This document shows, piece after piece, positions 41,876 through 50,707 of a stretch of 64,000 bases of DNA. Location of the stretch: the NCBI RefSeq assembly GCF_006503695.1, contig NZ_SBIK01000011.1, forward strand, positions 35,085-99,084. The letters run 5' to 3'. The translations under genes were made by a program, and so were the position numbers. Source of the stretch: Tepidiphilus succinatimandens (GTDB taxonomy: Bacteria > Pseudomonadota > Gammaproteobacteria > Burkholderiales > Rhodocyclaceae). The notes beneath the pieces are model-generated. The model saw nothing but the letters and a program-made list of their open reading frames with translations. It searched no databases and was not told the DNA's origin. Within the stretch, counting starts at the first letter, position 1. The number at the start of each line of letters is the position of its first letter.

Positions 41876-42837
41876 GATTTTCCCGCATCATCGGCACCGG
41901 CAGCCATCTGCCCGGTGTGCCCATCACCAACGACGATCTGGTCGCGCGTGGCATCGAAACTTCGGATGAATGGATCCGCACGCGCACCGGCATCGCCGCG
42001 CGGCACTTCGCTGCCGAGGGGGAGATGGCGAGCGACCTGGCGCTCGTGGCCGCACGTCGCGCCTTGGAGCAGGCAGACTGCCGCCCCGACGACATCGACC
42101 TCATCGTGCTTGCCACCTCCACGCCCGATTACGTCTTTCCGAGTACCGCTACGCTTCTGCAGGCCAAGCTCGGCATGACCAACCGGGCGCCCGCCTTCGA
42201 CGTGCAGGCGGTGTGCAGCGGCTTCATCTATGCGCTGGCGCTCGCCGACAAATTCCTGCGCCTGGGGGAGGCGCACCGGGCCCTGGTGGTCGGGGCGGAG
42301 GTCTTCTCCCGCATTCTGGATTGGAACGACCGCTCCACCTGCGTGCTCTTCGGCGACGGGGCCGGTGCCATCGTACTCGAAGCCGACGAACTGCCCGGCA
42401 TCCTCGCCACGCGCCTGCACGCCGACGGGCGGCACCATGCCGAGCTATGGGTGCCGGGTCAGGTGGGCGCGGGCAAGGTACAGGGCGACCCCTTCGTGCG
42501 CATGGAGGGGCAGGCGGTATTCAAGTTCGCGGTCCAGGTGCTCGCCGAGGTGGCGCACGAGGTGCTCGATCTGGCCAAGCTTCCGGTGGAGGCGCTCGAC
42601 TGGCTGATCCCGCATCAGGCCAACGTCCGCATCCTGCAGGCTACGGCCAAGCGCCTGGGCTTGCCGCCCGAGCGGGTCATCAGCACCGTGGATCGGCACG
42701 GCAACACTTCGGCGGCTTCCATTCCGCTGGCGCTCGATACCGGCATCGCCGAGGGCAAGATCCGTCCCGGCCAGACGCTGTTGCTCGAAGGGATCGGCGG
42801 CGGGTTTACCTGGGGCGCGGCGCTGCTGCGCTATTGA
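41872..42837 (+). CDS. fabH: 3-oxoacyl-ACP synthase III
   Basis: This 321-residue enzyme starts type II fatty-acid synthesis by condensing acetyl-CoA with malonyl-ACP. The catalytic Cys is in [12 protein letters not shown], the His in PHQANVRI and the Asn in [12 protein letters not shown]. The N-terminus [13 protein letters not shown] is typical. The ATG overlaps the plsX stop and the fabD start follows after 14 bases, so it is in the core of the fab operon. Confidence 0.97.
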   Translation: MRFSRIIGTGSHLPGVPITNDDLVARGIETSDEWIRTRTGIAARHFAAEGEMASDLALVAARRALEQADCRPDDIDLIVLATSTPDYVFPSTATLLQAKLGMTNRAPAFDVQAVCSGFIYALALADKFLRLGEAHRALVVGAEVFSRILDWNDRSTCVLFGDGAGAIVLEADELPGILATRLHADGRHHAELWVPGQVGAGKVQGDPFVRMEGQAVFKFAVQVLAEVAHEVLDLAKLPVEALDWLIPHQANVRILQATAKRLGLPPERVISTVDRHGNTSAASIPLALDTGIAEGKIRPGQTLLLEGIGGGFTWGAALLRY

Positions 42838-42851
42838 GGAGACGGAGAATC

Positions 42852-43796
42852 ATGCGCTTCATGTTCGTGTTCCCCGGCCAAGGCTCGCAGTCCGTCGGTA
42901 TGATGGCTTCTTATGAGGGGCTGCCGGCCATCCGTGAGACCTTTGTCGAGGCGAGCGACGTGCTCGGCGAGGATCTGTGGGAGATGGCCCAGTCCGGCCC
43001 GGCCGAGCGGCTCTCGCTCACGGTCAACACCCAACCCCTCATGCTCACGGCCGGCGTGGCCGTGTGGCGTGCCTGGCGCGCTCTGGGTGGCCCCGAGCCG
43101 GCGCTCCTTGCCGGACACAGCCTGGGGGAATATACGGCGCTGGTGGCTGCCGAAAGCCTGTCGTTCGCCGATGCGCTGCCTCTCGTGCGGTTGCGCGCCC
43201 AAGCGATGCAGGAGGCGGTTCCGGCCGGGGTCGGTGCCATGGCCGCGGTGATGGGGTTGGATGCCGCGGCCGTGGAAACCGTCTGTCGCCAGGCCGCTGC
43301 CGAGACCGGCGAGACCGTCGCCCCGGCCAATCTCAATGCCCCGGGGCAGATCGTCATCGCCGGGCACAAGGGGGCCGTCGAGCGCGCCGCGGCACTCGCC
43401 AAAGAGGCCGGGGCCAAGCGCGCCGTGCCACTACCCGTGAGCGCTCCTTTTCACTGCGAACTGATGAAGCCGGCCGCCGAGCGTCTGGCCGAGCGCCTCG
43501 CGGGCATCGCGCTGCGCCCGCCGCGCATTCCCGTGCTGCACAACGTCGATGTCGCCGAACACCGCGACCCCGAAGAGATCCGCCGGGCGCTCGTCGAGCA
43601 GGCCTGGCGCCCCGTGCGCTGGATCGAGACGATCGAAGAGGCGGCCCGCCGCGGCATCACGCACGTCTATGAATGCGGGCCCGGCAAGGTACTCGCCGCG
43701 CTCACCAAGCGCATCGTCAAGGATCTCGACGGTGGGGCGCTCGCCGACGCGGCGAGCCTGCGTGCGGCGCTCGAGGCGCTTGCTGCCCAGAGCTAA
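42852..43796 (+). CDS. fabD: Malonyl-CoA--ACP transacylase
   Basis: This 314-residue enzyme transfers malonyl from CoA to ACP. It has FVFPGQGSQSVGM at the start, the nucleophile serine in GHSLGEYTAL (about residue 92) and the catalytic His in PVSAPFHCELM. The ATG at 42852 follows GGAGACGGAG and fits the family N-terminus. It lies between fabH and fabG with short gaps, so it is cotranscribed. Confidence 0.97.
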   Translation: MRFMFVFPGQGSQSVGMMASYEGLPAIRETFVEASDVLGEDLWEMAQSGPAERLSLTVNTQPLMLTAGVAVWRAWRALGGPEPALLAGHSLGEYTALVAAESLSFADALPLVRLRAQAMQEAVPAGVGAMAAVMGLDAAAVETVCRQAAAETGETVAPANLNAPGQIVIAGHKGAVERAAALAKEAGAKRAVPLPVSAPFHCELMKPAAERLAERLAGIALRPPRIPVLHNVDVAEHRDPEEIRRALVEQAWRPVRWIETIEEAARRGITHVYECGPGKVLAALTKRIVKDLDGGALADAASLRAALEALAAQS

Positions 43797-43814
43797 CGAG
43801 GACAAGGGGAAGAC

Positions 43815-44570
43815 ATGATCCAGTTTCGCCTCGACGGCCAGACGGCCGTCGTCACCGGCGCCTCCCGCGGCATCGGACGCGCCGTCGCGCTCGCCCTGGG
43901 ACAGGCGGGGGCCAAGGTGATCGGCACGGCGACCACCGATGAGGGCGCCGCCGCCATCTCCGAGGCGCTGCGCGCCGAGGGTATCGCCGGCGAAGGAATG
44001 CGGCTCGACGTCACCGACGCCGCTGCGGCCGCCGCCTTCATCGGCGCTGTCGAACGGGATCACGGTCCCATCGCCGTATTGGTGAACAATGCCGGCATCA
44101 CCCGCGACAACCTCGCCTTGCGGATGAAGGACGAAGAGTGGGATGCCGTGCTCGACACCAACCTCAAGGCGACCTTTCGCCTGTGCAAGCTCGTACTCAA
44201 GGGGATGATGAAGGCGCGTTACGGCCGCATCGTCAATCTCACCTCCGTGGTGGCGCACTCGGGCAATCCCGGTCAGGCCAATTACGCCGCGGCGAAAGCG
44301 GGCGTGGCCGGCATGAGCCGCTCGCTCGCGCTGGAGCTGGGTAGCCGCGGCATCACGGTCAATTGCGTCGCCCCTGGCTTCATCGACACCGACATGACCC
44401 GGGCGCTCGGCGACGAAGCCCGCAACGGCCTGGCCGCCCGCATCGCCCTGGGGCGGTTCGGCGCGCCCGAAGAGGTGGCCGCGGCGGTGCTCTTTCTCGC
44501 TTCGCCGGCGTCCTCCTACGTCACCGGCGCGACGCTGCATGTCAATGGCGGCATGTACATGGCCGCTTGA
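43815..44570 (+). CDS. fabG: 3-oxoacyl-ACP reductase
   Basis: This 251-residue short-chain dehydrogenase reduces 3-oxoacyl-ACP with NADPH. The cofactor loop TGASRGIGRAVA is near residues 14-25, NNAG is at about 90, and the catalytic Ser and Tyr-X3-Lys are in LTSVVAHSGNPGQANYAAAKAG. It ends GGMYMA, close to the usual FabG terminus. It is 18 bases after fabD. The acpP promoter lies immediately downstream. Confidence 0.96.
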   Translation: MIQFRLDGQTAVVTGASRGIGRAVALALGQAGAKVIGTATTDEGAAAISEALRAEGIAGEGMRLDVTDAAAAAAFIGAVERDHGPIAVLVNNAGITRDNLALRMKDEEWDAVLDTNLKATFRLCKLVLKGMMKARYGRIVNLTSVVAHSGNPGQANYAAAKAGVAGMSRSLALELGSRGITVNCVAPGFIDTDMTRALGDEARNGLAARIALGRFGAPEEVAAAVLFLASPASSYVTGATLHVNGGMYMAA

Positions 44571-44585
44571 TGGTGTAACCTTCCG

Positions 44586-44612
44586 TTGCAAACTTCCCAA
44601 GTTTGGTAGAAT
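44586..44612 (+). promoter_or_regulatory. acpP promoter with an operator-like palindrome in the spacer
   Basis: TTGCAA (44586-44591) and TAGAAT (44607-44612), 15 bases apart, form a usable promoter. Within it CAAACTT-CCC-AAGTTTG (44589-44605) is a perfect palindrome spanning the space between -35 and -10, where a repressor would block polymerase. The regulator is unknown. Confidence 0.6.
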
Positions 44613-44653
44613 AACCCCGTTTTTTCCACATCCCGTTCAAGGAGTTTCCTGAA

Positions 44654-44893
44654 ATGGAAAACATCGAGCAGCGTGTCAAGAAAATCGTAGCCGAGCAGCT
44701 GGGCGTCAATGAATCCGAGATCAAGAACGAATCCTCGTTCGTCGACGATCTCGGCGCCGATTCGCTTGACACCGTCGAACTGGTGATGGCGCTGGAAGAA
44801 GAATTCGAATGCGAGATTCCGGACGAAGACGCCGAGAAGATCACCACGGTGCAGCAGGCCATCGACTACATCACCAATCACGTCAAGAAATAA
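44654..44893 (+). CDS. acpP: Acyl carrier protein
   Basis: This 79-residue acidic protein has the phosphopantetheine attachment serine in [13 protein letters not shown], and the rest is the standard four-helix ACP ([18 protein letters not shown] at the start). AAGGAG is placed well before the ATG. It has its own promoter within the fab cluster, in keeping with the high abundance of ACP. The AcpS enzyme that attaches the cofactor is encoded at 56799. fabF follows after 28 bases. Confidence 0.98.
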   Translation: MENIEQRVKKIVAEQLGVNESEIKNESSFVDDLGADSLDTVELVMALEEEFECEIPDEDAEKITTVQQAIDYITNHVKK

Positions 44894-44921
44894 TCCTTTT
44901 TCTTCTCCCGCGGAGCCAACC

Positions 44922-46160
44922 TTGACCCGTCGCAGAGTCGTCGTCACCGGGATGGGGATCATTTCCCCGGTCGGCAATACCGTCGAAGAAGCCTGGGCCA
45001 ACATCGTCGCCGGGCGCTCCGGCATCGTTCCCATCAGCCGTTTCGATGCTTCCGGTTTTCCGGTGCGCATCGCCGGCGAGGTCAAGGGGTTCGACGTCGA
45101 GGCCTACATCCCCAAGAAAGAAGCGCGCCGCATGGATACCTTCATCCACTACGGGATGGCGGCCGGCATCCAGGCCGTGCGCGATTCGGGGCTCGAGATC
45201 ACCGAAGACAATTCCGAGCGCATCGGCATCAACATCGGCTCCGGCATCGGCGGTCTGCCGATGATCGAAGAGACGCACGGCGAATTCCTCAAAAGTGGCC
45301 CGCGGCGCATCTCGCCTTTCTTCATTCCCGCCACCATCATCAACATGATCTCCGGCCACCTGTCGATCCATTTCGGCATCAAGGGGCCGTGCCTGGCGAT
45401 GGTGACCGCCTGCAGTACCGCCACGCACTGCATCGGCGAGGCGACGCGCATGATTCAGTACGGTGACGTCGATGTGATGATCGCCGGCGGGGCCGAATCG
45501 ACCGTGACGCCGCTGGCGATCGGCGGCTTCGCCTCGGCCAAGGCGCTCTCCACGCGCAACGACGAGCCCGAACGGGCGAGCCGCCCCTGGGACAAAGACC
45601 GCGACGGTTTCGTGCTCGGTGAGGGAGCAGGGGTGTTGGTGCTCGAGGAATACGAGCACGCCAAGGCCCGCGGCGCGCGCATCTATGCCGAGGTGGCCGG
45701 CTACGGTATGAGCGCCGACGCCTTCCACATGACGGCGCCGTGCGAGGATGGCGATGGGGCGATGCGCTGCATGCGCAACGCGCTCAAAGACGCGCGGATG
45801 GCGCCCGACGAGATCGACTACATCAACGCCCACGGCACTTCCACGCCGCTGGGCGACGTGGCCGAGACGCTGGCGGTGAAGCGCACTTTCGGCGAGCACG
45901 CGCGGCAGCTGGTGGTGAGCTCGACCAAGTCCATGACCGGGCACCTGCTGGGCGCGGCCGGCGGGGTGGAGGCCGTATTCACCGTGCTCGCGCTGCATCA
46001 GCAGATCGTGCCGCCCACCATCAACCTCGAAGAGCCCGGCGAGGGGTGCGATCTGGATTATTGTCCCAACGTCGCCCGCCCCACGCGCATCCGTGCCGCC
46101 CTGTCCAATTCCTTCGGCTTTGGCGGCACCAACGGCACGCTGCTCTTCAAGCGGGTCTGA
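44922..46160 (+). CDS. fabF: 3-oxoacyl-ACP synthase II
   Basis: This 412-residue condensing enzyme elongates acyl chains with malonyl-ACP. The nucleophile is in [14 protein letters not shown], the two His are in [11 protein letters not shown] and [13 protein letters not shown], and the C-terminal [14 protein letters not shown] loop is present. The start codon is TTG at 44922, preceded by CGGAG; no ATG or GTG fits the conserved N-terminus [11 protein letters not shown]. It follows acpP directly, the usual order. Confidence 0.96.
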   Translation: MTRRRVVVTGMGIISPVGNTVEEAWANIVAGRSGIVPISRFDASGFPVRIAGEVKGFDVEAYIPKKEARRMDTFIHYGMAAGIQAVRDSGLEITEDNSERIGINIGSGIGGLPMIEETHGEFLKSGPRRISPFFIPATIINMISGHLSIHFGIKGPCLAMVTACSTATHCIGEATRMIQYGDVDVMIAGGAESTVTPLAIGGFASAKALSTRNDEPERASRPWDKDRDGFVLGEGAGVLVLEEYEHAKARGARIYAEVAGYGMSADAFHMTAPCEDGDGAMRCMRNALKDARMAPDEIDYINAHGTSTPLGDVAETLAVKRTFGEHARQLVVSSTKSMTGHLLGAAGGVEAVFTVLALHQQIVPPTINLEEPGEGCDLDYCPNVARPTRIRAALSNSFGFGGTNGTLLFKRV

Positions 46161-46163
46161 TCC

Positions 46164-46577
46164 ATGGAGGGTACGGCGCAGCCCTACCGGCTCGTCGTGC
46201 CCTTGCCGCGGTATTCGACCGGCCTGGCGCTCGCTCTGGTCGCGGCGGGGTTCGTCCTCTCCTTCGTATATTTTCCTTGGCCCAAGGCGGTCGCACTCGC
46301 CGTCGCCTTTGTGGCTGTCGGCATCCGGTGGCACCGGTCGTGTTCCGCTACGAAGGCCCTGTGGTTGTGGCCCGGCCACCACCTTGCATTTGCCGCGGAC
46401 GATGCGCCGCGCCATCGCACCGACGCCTGGCGCTTCGGCCCCTGGGTGATCTTGCGCGCTTGCCCGCGGCGCGGCGGCCGCGGCGCAACTTATCTCATCG
46501 AGCTGCCGTCCTTGTCCGAGTCAGACCGTTGGGCTTTGGCGCACTGGTGTGCCACTGGCCGGCCGCCGCGGTCTTAG
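46164..46577 (+). CDS. Small inner-membrane protein, YgfX-like
   Basis: This 137-residue protein has two hydrophobic segments back to back near residues 20-53 ([17 protein letters not shown] and [13 protein letters not shown]), followed by a Trp- and Arg-rich soluble domain ([24 protein letters not shown]). This layout resembles YgfX/CptA-type proteins. It starts three bases after the fabF stop without a clear ribosome site, so coupling is likely. The last 57 bases overlap the 3' end of convergent nadB. The family call is tentative; the function is not known from sequence. Confidence 0.65.
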   Translation: MEGTAQPYRLVVPLPRYSTGLALALVAAGFVLSFVYFPWPKAVALAVAFVAVGIRWHRSCSATKALWLWPGHHLAFAADDAPRHRTDAWRFGPWVILRACPRRGGRGATYLIELPSLSESDRWALAHWCATGRPPRS

Positions 46578-48131
46578 GATGGTATCGCGGGCGACCGGCA
46601 GCATCTCGGGATAGTCCTTGGTGTAATGCAAGCCGCGGCTCTCCTTTCGTCTGAGCGCGCAGCGCACGATGAGCTCGGCCACCGTCACCAGGTTGCGCAG
46701 CTCGATGAGGTCGTTGCTCACCCGGAAATTCGCGTAGTACTCGGCGATCTCGCGCTCCAGCAACCGGATGCGGTGCATCGCCCGCTGCAGGCGCTTGGTC
46801 GTGCGCACGATGCCGACGTAATCCCACATGAAGCGGCGCAGCTCGTCCCAGTTGTGCGCGATCACCACTTCCTCGTCGGCGTCGGTCACGCGGCTCTCGT
46901 CCCAGTCGGGCAGCGGCAGGGGCGCGCGCCGAGGCTGCGCCAGCATGTCCTGCACCGCGGCTTCCCCGAAGACGAGGCACTCGAGCAGCGAATTGCTCGC
47001 CAGGCGATTGGCGCCGTGCAGCCCCGTGCAGGTCGACTCGCCCACCGCGTAGAGGTGCGGCAGATCGGTGCGGGAAGCCAGATCCACCTTGACGCCGCCG
47101 CAGGTATAGTGCGCCGCCGGCACCACCGGGATCGGCTGCTTGGTGATGTCGATGCCCAGTTCCAGGCAGCGCGCGTAGATGTTGGGAAAATGGCTGCGGA
47201 TCCAGTCCGCATCCTTGTGCGTGATGTCGAGATAGACGCACTCGATGCCGAGCCGCTTCATTTCGTAGTCGATGGCGCGCGCCACGATGTCGCGCGGCGC
47301 GAGTTCGGCGCGCGGGTCGTGTTTTGGCATGAAGCGCTCGCCATTGGGCAGCCGCAAGATGCCGCCTTCGCCGCGCACTGCCTCGCTGATGAGGAAAGAC
47401 TTGGCGTGCGGGTGATAGAGGCAGGTGGGATGGAACTGGATGAACTCCATGTTTGCCACGCGGCAGCCGGCACGCCAGGCCATGGCGATGCCATCGCCCG
47501 TGGCGGTGTCCGGGTTGGTCGAATAGAGGTAGACCTTGCCCGCGCCGCCGGTGGCGAGCACCGTGTGCCCGGCGGAGAAGGTGCGCACGTGTCCGGCCTG
47601 CCGGTCGAAGACATAAGCGCCGAGGCACCCCAGTTCGGGCCGACCGATCTTCGCGCCAGTGATGAGATCGATCGCGATGTGGTGCTCGAACACCTGGATG
47701 TTCGGATGCGCTTTCACCTTGGCGGTGAGCGTCTGCTGCACGGCCGCACCGGTGGCATCCGCCGCGTGGATGATGCGCCGCTGCGAGTGTCCGCCCTCGC
47801 GGGTGAGATGGTACTGGCCGCGCTCGTCGCGCGAGAACGGCACCCCTTGGGCGATGAGCCAGTCGATGGCTTTCTTGCCGCGTTCGACCACGAAGCGCAC
47901 GGCTTTCGGGTTGCACAGCCCCGCGCCGGCTACGAGCGTGTCGCGCACGTGCGCTTCGATGCTGTCGGCATCGTCGAGCACCGCCGCGATGCCCCCTTGG
48001 GCATAGGCGCTGGCGCTCTCCATCAAGGTGCGCTTGGTGACCAGGGCGACCTTGTATTGGTCGGCGAGTTTCAGCGCCACGCTCTGACCAGCGAGGCCGC
48101 TGCCGAGGATGAGGACGTCGAAGTGTTCCAT
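46521..48131 (-). CDS. nadB: L-aspartate oxidase
   Basis: This 536-residue FAD enzyme oxidises aspartate to iminoaspartate for NAD synthesis. The FAD loop [17 protein letters not shown] is at the N-terminus, with [14 protein letters not shown], the catalytic region [17 protein letters not shown] and [21 protein letters not shown]. The start at 48131 fits the family; it is preceded by pyrimidine-rich sequence and lacks a clear ribosome site. It is divergent from rpoE, as in many proteobacteria, and its 3' end overlaps the YgfX-like gene. Confidence 0.96.
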   Translation of the reverse strand: MEHFDVLILGSGLAGQSVALKLADQYKVALVTKRTLMESASAYAQGGIAAVLDDADSIEAHVRDTLVAGAGLCNPKAVRFVVERGKKAIDWLIAQGVPFSRDERGQYHLTREGGHSQRRIIHAADATGAAVQQTLTAKVKAHPNIQVFEHHIAIDLITGAKIGRPELGCLGAYVFDRQAGHVRTFSAGHTVLATGGAGKVYLYSTNPDTATGDGIAMAWRAGCRVANMEFIQFHPTCLYHPHAKSFLISEAVRGEGGILRLPNGERFMPKHDPRAELAPRDIVARAIDYEMKRLGIECVYLDITHKDADWIRSHFPNIYARCLELGIDITKQPIPVVPAAHYTCGGVKVDLASRTDLPHLYAVGESTCTGLHGANRLASNSLLECLVFGEAAVQDMLAQPRRAPLPLPDWDESRVTDADEEVVIAHNWDELRRFMWDYVGIVRTTKRLQRAMHRIRLLEREIAEYYANFRVSNDLIELRNLVTVAELIVRCALRRKESRGLHYTKDYPEMLPVARDTILRPRRPASGTPVRQSPTV

Positions 48132-48235
48132 CGCGGACAGGAAAGAGGGGGTGGGGAATCGAAGGGTATCACAACGGCGGAACCAAATCCCCACTCCCGA
48201 AGTCGATTTCGGCAAATGTCGGCGAAGCGAGTGGG

Positions 48236-48260
48236 TATAATGAACTTCCGACAGGGAAGT
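48236..48260 (+). promoter_or_regulatory. rpoE upstream promoter and leader palindrome
   Basis: A perfect -10 TATAAT is at 48236-48241, with no good -35. Just after it ACTTCC-GACAG-GGAAGT (48244-48260) is an inverted repeat in the predicted leader. A possible sigma-E-type element (GGAAC at 48178-48182, TCGAT about 19 bases later) would allow autoregulation but its spacing is off. Confidence 0.45.
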
Positions 48261-48274
48261 CAGGCTCGCTTTCG

Positions 48275-48877
48275 ATGACCAACCGAGAAATCGACCAACA
48301 GCTCGTGGCGCGCGCGCGGCAAGGCGACAAGAACGCCTTCGGGCTGCTCGTGTCGAAATACCAGCGCAAGGTGCAGCGGTTGTTGTCGCGCCTGGTGCGC
48401 GACCCGGCGGAGGTGGAAGACTTGACGCAGGAGACCTTCATCAAGGCGTATCGGGCGCTCGACTCGTTTCGCGGCGACAGCGCCTTCTACACCTGGCTCT
48501 ACCGCATCGCCATCAACACCGCAAAGAATCACCTGATGGCCTCCAACCGCCGTCCAGCGGTGAGTGCCACCGTCCATGAAACGGAGGAGGGAGAGACGTG
48601 GGACGAACTCGACACGCTCAGCGACAGCGAGACACCGGAAAACCTGCTCCTCACCCAGGAGATCGCCCAGACGGTGGAAGAGGCGATCCAGTCCCTGCCC
48701 GAAGAATTGCGCATCGCGATCACGCTGCGCGAGCTCGAAGGGCTCAGCTATGAAGAAATCGCCCAGGTGATGGGCTGCCCGATCGGCACCGTGCGCTCGC
48801 GGATCTTTCGCGCCCGGGAGGCGATCGCACACCGTTTGCGGCCGCTGCTCGACACGGCCCCAGATCGACGTTGGTAG
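48275..48877 (+). CDS. rpoE: RNA polymerase sigma factor RpoE (ECF, envelope stress)
   Basis: This 200-residue ECF sigma factor has region 2 ([41 protein letters not shown]) binding the -10, and region 4 ([44 protein letters not shown]) binding the -35. It is followed by rseA and rseB, so it is the envelope-stress sigma factor held by an inner-membrane anti-sigma factor. It is divergent from nadB. The ribosome site is weak (GGGAAG 15 bases upstream). Confidence 0.96.
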   Translation: MTNREIDQQLVARARQGDKNAFGLLVSKYQRKVQRLLSRLVRDPAEVEDLTQETFIKAYRALDSFRGDSAFYTWLYRIAINTAKNHLMASNRRPAVSATVHETEEGETWDELDTLSDSETPENLLLTQEIAQTVEEAIQSLPEELRIAITLRELEGLSYEEIAQVMGCPIGTVRSRIFRAREAIAHRLRPLLDTAPDRRW

Positions 48878-48885
48878 GAAACGAC

Positions 48886-49422
48886 ATGATGCGCGACACG
48901 AAAACGACTCCAGAAGCGCTGTCGGCCCTGATCGATGGTGAGCTCGACGGCGCTGACGCCGCGTTTTGGGCCGAACGGCTCGCGAGCGACCCGGCATTGT
49001 CGGGGCGCTGGGCGGCCTATCATCTCATTGGCGAAGCGCTGCGCGGAGAGCTCGCCACGCCGATGCGTGATCTACGGGCATCCATCCTTGCCCGCATAGA
49101 CGCCGAGGCTCCAGCCCTGGCAGTCGTGCCGCTGCCCCGGCGACCTGCCGCCAACGAGCCCCGTCTGCGCTGGATGGCCACGGCCGCCGCCGTGGCGGTG
49201 GTCGCCACCGCTGGCTGGGCCGTGTGGCAGGCGCCGCGTGAAGCGGGCGGCGAGGCCTTGCCCCTGCGCCAGGCTGCTGCCGATGCGGCTCCCCAGGTCC
49301 AGGAGGAGGCGAGCGTCGACGAGCGCTTCTACTGGGTGGCCTATGGCAACGCGCATGGGGCCAATGGTCCCGGCAGCCTTCGTTATGCCCGAGTGATGGC
49401 GCAGACGCGAGGTACGCATTGA
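48886..49422 (+). CDS. rseA: Anti-sigma-E factor RseA
   Basis: This 178-residue single-pass inner-membrane protein has an N-terminal sigma-binding domain (residues 1-75, EALSALIDGELDGADA), one transmembrane helix around residues 97-115 (TAAAVAVVATAGWAVW) and a periplasmic tail ending SLRYARVMAQ. It sequesters RpoE until regulated proteolysis. Two adjacent ATGs (48886, 48889) follow TAGGAA. It is eight bases after rpoE and overlaps rseB by one base. Overall similarity is modest, as is usual for RseA; context makes the call. Confidence 0.9.
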   Translation: MMRDTKTTPEALSALIDGELDGADAAFWAERLASDPALSGRWAAYHLIGEALRGELATPMRDLRASILARIDAEAPALAVVPLPRRPAANEPRLRWMATAAAVAVVATAGWAVWQAPREAGGEALPLRQAAADAAPQVQEEASVDERFYWVAYGNAHGANGPGSLRYARVMAQTRGTH

Positions 49423-50390
49423 TGCCCGTGGCTCGCACACTGACGGTGGCGCTGTGCCTCGCTGCCGTGCTCGCCGCCGCCTCCGCCCGGGCGGCAGAGG
49501 ATTTGCAGCGCTGGGTCGAGCGGGCGCTCGCCCCTGCTGCCGCCGATTATCACGGCACGGTGGTCCTGCAGATCGGCGACAAGATGCAGACCCTGCGCGT
49601 GACCCATCTGCTCGCCGACGGCAAGCCCCTGGAATGGGTCGAGGTGCTCGAAGGCGCGCCGCGCGAGACCATACGCATCGGCGACGAGGTCCGCTGTTTC
49701 CTGCCCGAGGATCGCGTCGTCCTGATCGATCGCGCTGCCGGGGCCGCGGGGCTTTCCTATCATCCGGTCGGCTCCGTCGGTCGCATCGAATCGTCCTACC
49801 GTCTCGAATCCTTGGGCATGGACCGCGTCGCCGGGCGCGAGGTGTTCGGCGTGCGCTTCGTGCCGCGCGATGCCTTGCGCTTCGGGCAGGATTGGTGGAT
49901 CGATCGGGAAAGCGCGGTCGTGCTCAAACGGGTGGTGTGGGAAGAAACGCCGGCCCGCGCCCTGGAAACGCAGACTTTCTCCGATTTTCATTTGGGCGCC
50001 GCGACCCAGACCGCCGTCGTCCGGCAGAAATTCTCCTCCCGCAGCGAGTGGCGGCACGTCGACCTGCGGGGCAAATCCGTTGGCGCCAGTGAAACCGGCT
50101 GGGAGTTCGGCGCCTTGCCGTCCGGGTTTCAGCTCGAGGGGATCCTGCAGCGCCGCGGTCCCTCGGGCAAGACGGTCACGCAGTGGCTCATCGGTGATGG
50201 GCTCGTTACCGTGTCGGTCTTCTTCGAGCCCTGGGAGGGAACCGAGACCTCCGAGCAAGTCGAACGTTTCGGCGCGACGACGGTGGTGCGGCGCCAGGAT
50301 CCGGGTGCCTTGCGTACCGCCATGGGGGAAGTGCCGTCTGCGACGCTGCAAGCCCTCTTGGCCGCCATGACGCGCAAAGGGGGGTCCTGA
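49422..50390 (+). CDS. rseB: Sigma-E regulatory protein RseB/MucB (periplasmic)
   Basis: This 322-residue periplasmic protein has a signal peptide (residues 1-24, ending ASARA). The MucB/RseB lipoprotein-localisation-like domain opens DLQRWVERALAPAAADYHGTVV and includes VLEGAPRETIRIGDEVRCFLP, RESAVVLKRVVWEE and a C-terminal domain with LIGDGLVTVSVFFEP. RseB protects RseA from cleavage and senses outer-membrane damage. It is translationally coupled to rseA (TGATG). The periplasmic protease gene mucD/degP, found next in some relatives, is absent. Confidence 0.92.
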   Translation: MPVARTLTVALCLAAVLAAASARAAEDLQRWVERALAPAAADYHGTVVLQIGDKMQTLRVTHLLADGKPLEWVEVLEGAPRETIRIGDEVRCFLPEDRVVLIDRAAGAAGLSYHPVGSVGRIESSYRLESLGMDRVAGREVFGVRFVPRDALRFGQDWWIDRESAVVLKRVVWEETPARALETQTFSDFHLGAATQTAVVRQKFSSRSEWRHVDLRGKSVGASETGWEFGALPSGFQLEGILQRRGPSGKTVTQWLIGDGLVTVSVFFEPWEGTETSEQVERFGATTVVRRQDPGALRTAMGEVPSATLQALLAAMTRKGGS

Positions 50391-50391
50391 A

Positions 50392-50649
50392 GTGCCGCGT
50401 TCGCGCGAACTGTGGCTGCTGTCGCGCCCGCAATGCCATCTGTGCGATGAGATGCTGGAAGAATTGGCGCCCATCGCGCAACGCCATGGCTTTTCCGTGG
50501 TCAAACGGGATGTCGATGCGGATCCGGCCTGGCGCGAGCGCTACGGCCGGGCGATTCCGGTCGTGCTGCACGGCAGCGTGGAGCTGTGCCGCCATCGCTG
50601 CGATGCGGCAAAAGTTCATGCCTATTTATCCCGTTTTCCGTTAGAATGA
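50392..50649 (+). CDS. Glutaredoxin-like protein (DUF836 family)
   Basis: This 85-residue thioredoxin-fold protein has a CxxC redox site (C15 and C18, in [10 protein letters not shown]), a cis-Pro-like loop [10 protein letters not shown] and a second pair of cysteines near the C-terminus (ELCRHRC). The start is GTG at 50392, two bases after the rseB stop, so it belongs to the rpoE operon. It probably handles thiol-disulfide exchange; the partner is unknown. lepA follows after a terminator-like hairpin. Confidence 0.82.
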   Translation: MPRSRELWLLSRPQCHLCDEMLEELAPIAQRHGFSVVKRDVDADPAWRERYGRAIPVVLHGSVELCRHRCDAAKVHAYLSRFPLE

Positions 50650-50680
50650 TCCCAATGAACCGTCCTTGCCGCTCCTCACT

Positions 50681-50699
50681 GCCCTGCGGGGCTTTTTTT
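50681..50699 (+). terminator. Short terminator-like hairpin directly before lepA
   Basis: GCCC (50681-50684), TGCG loop and GGGC (50689-50692) are followed by seven T. The stem is only four pairs but all G:C. It ends nine bases before the lepA ATG, which has no Shine-Dalgarno site. A TAGAAT -10 lies at 50642-50647. Confidence 0.55.
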
Positions 50700-50707
50700 G
50701 TTTGCCG

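Noticed and set aside
48178..48210. A firm sigma-E promoter call for rpoE
   Set aside because: GGAAC and TCGAT are present but the 19-base distance is longer than usual, so it is mentioned only as a possibility.
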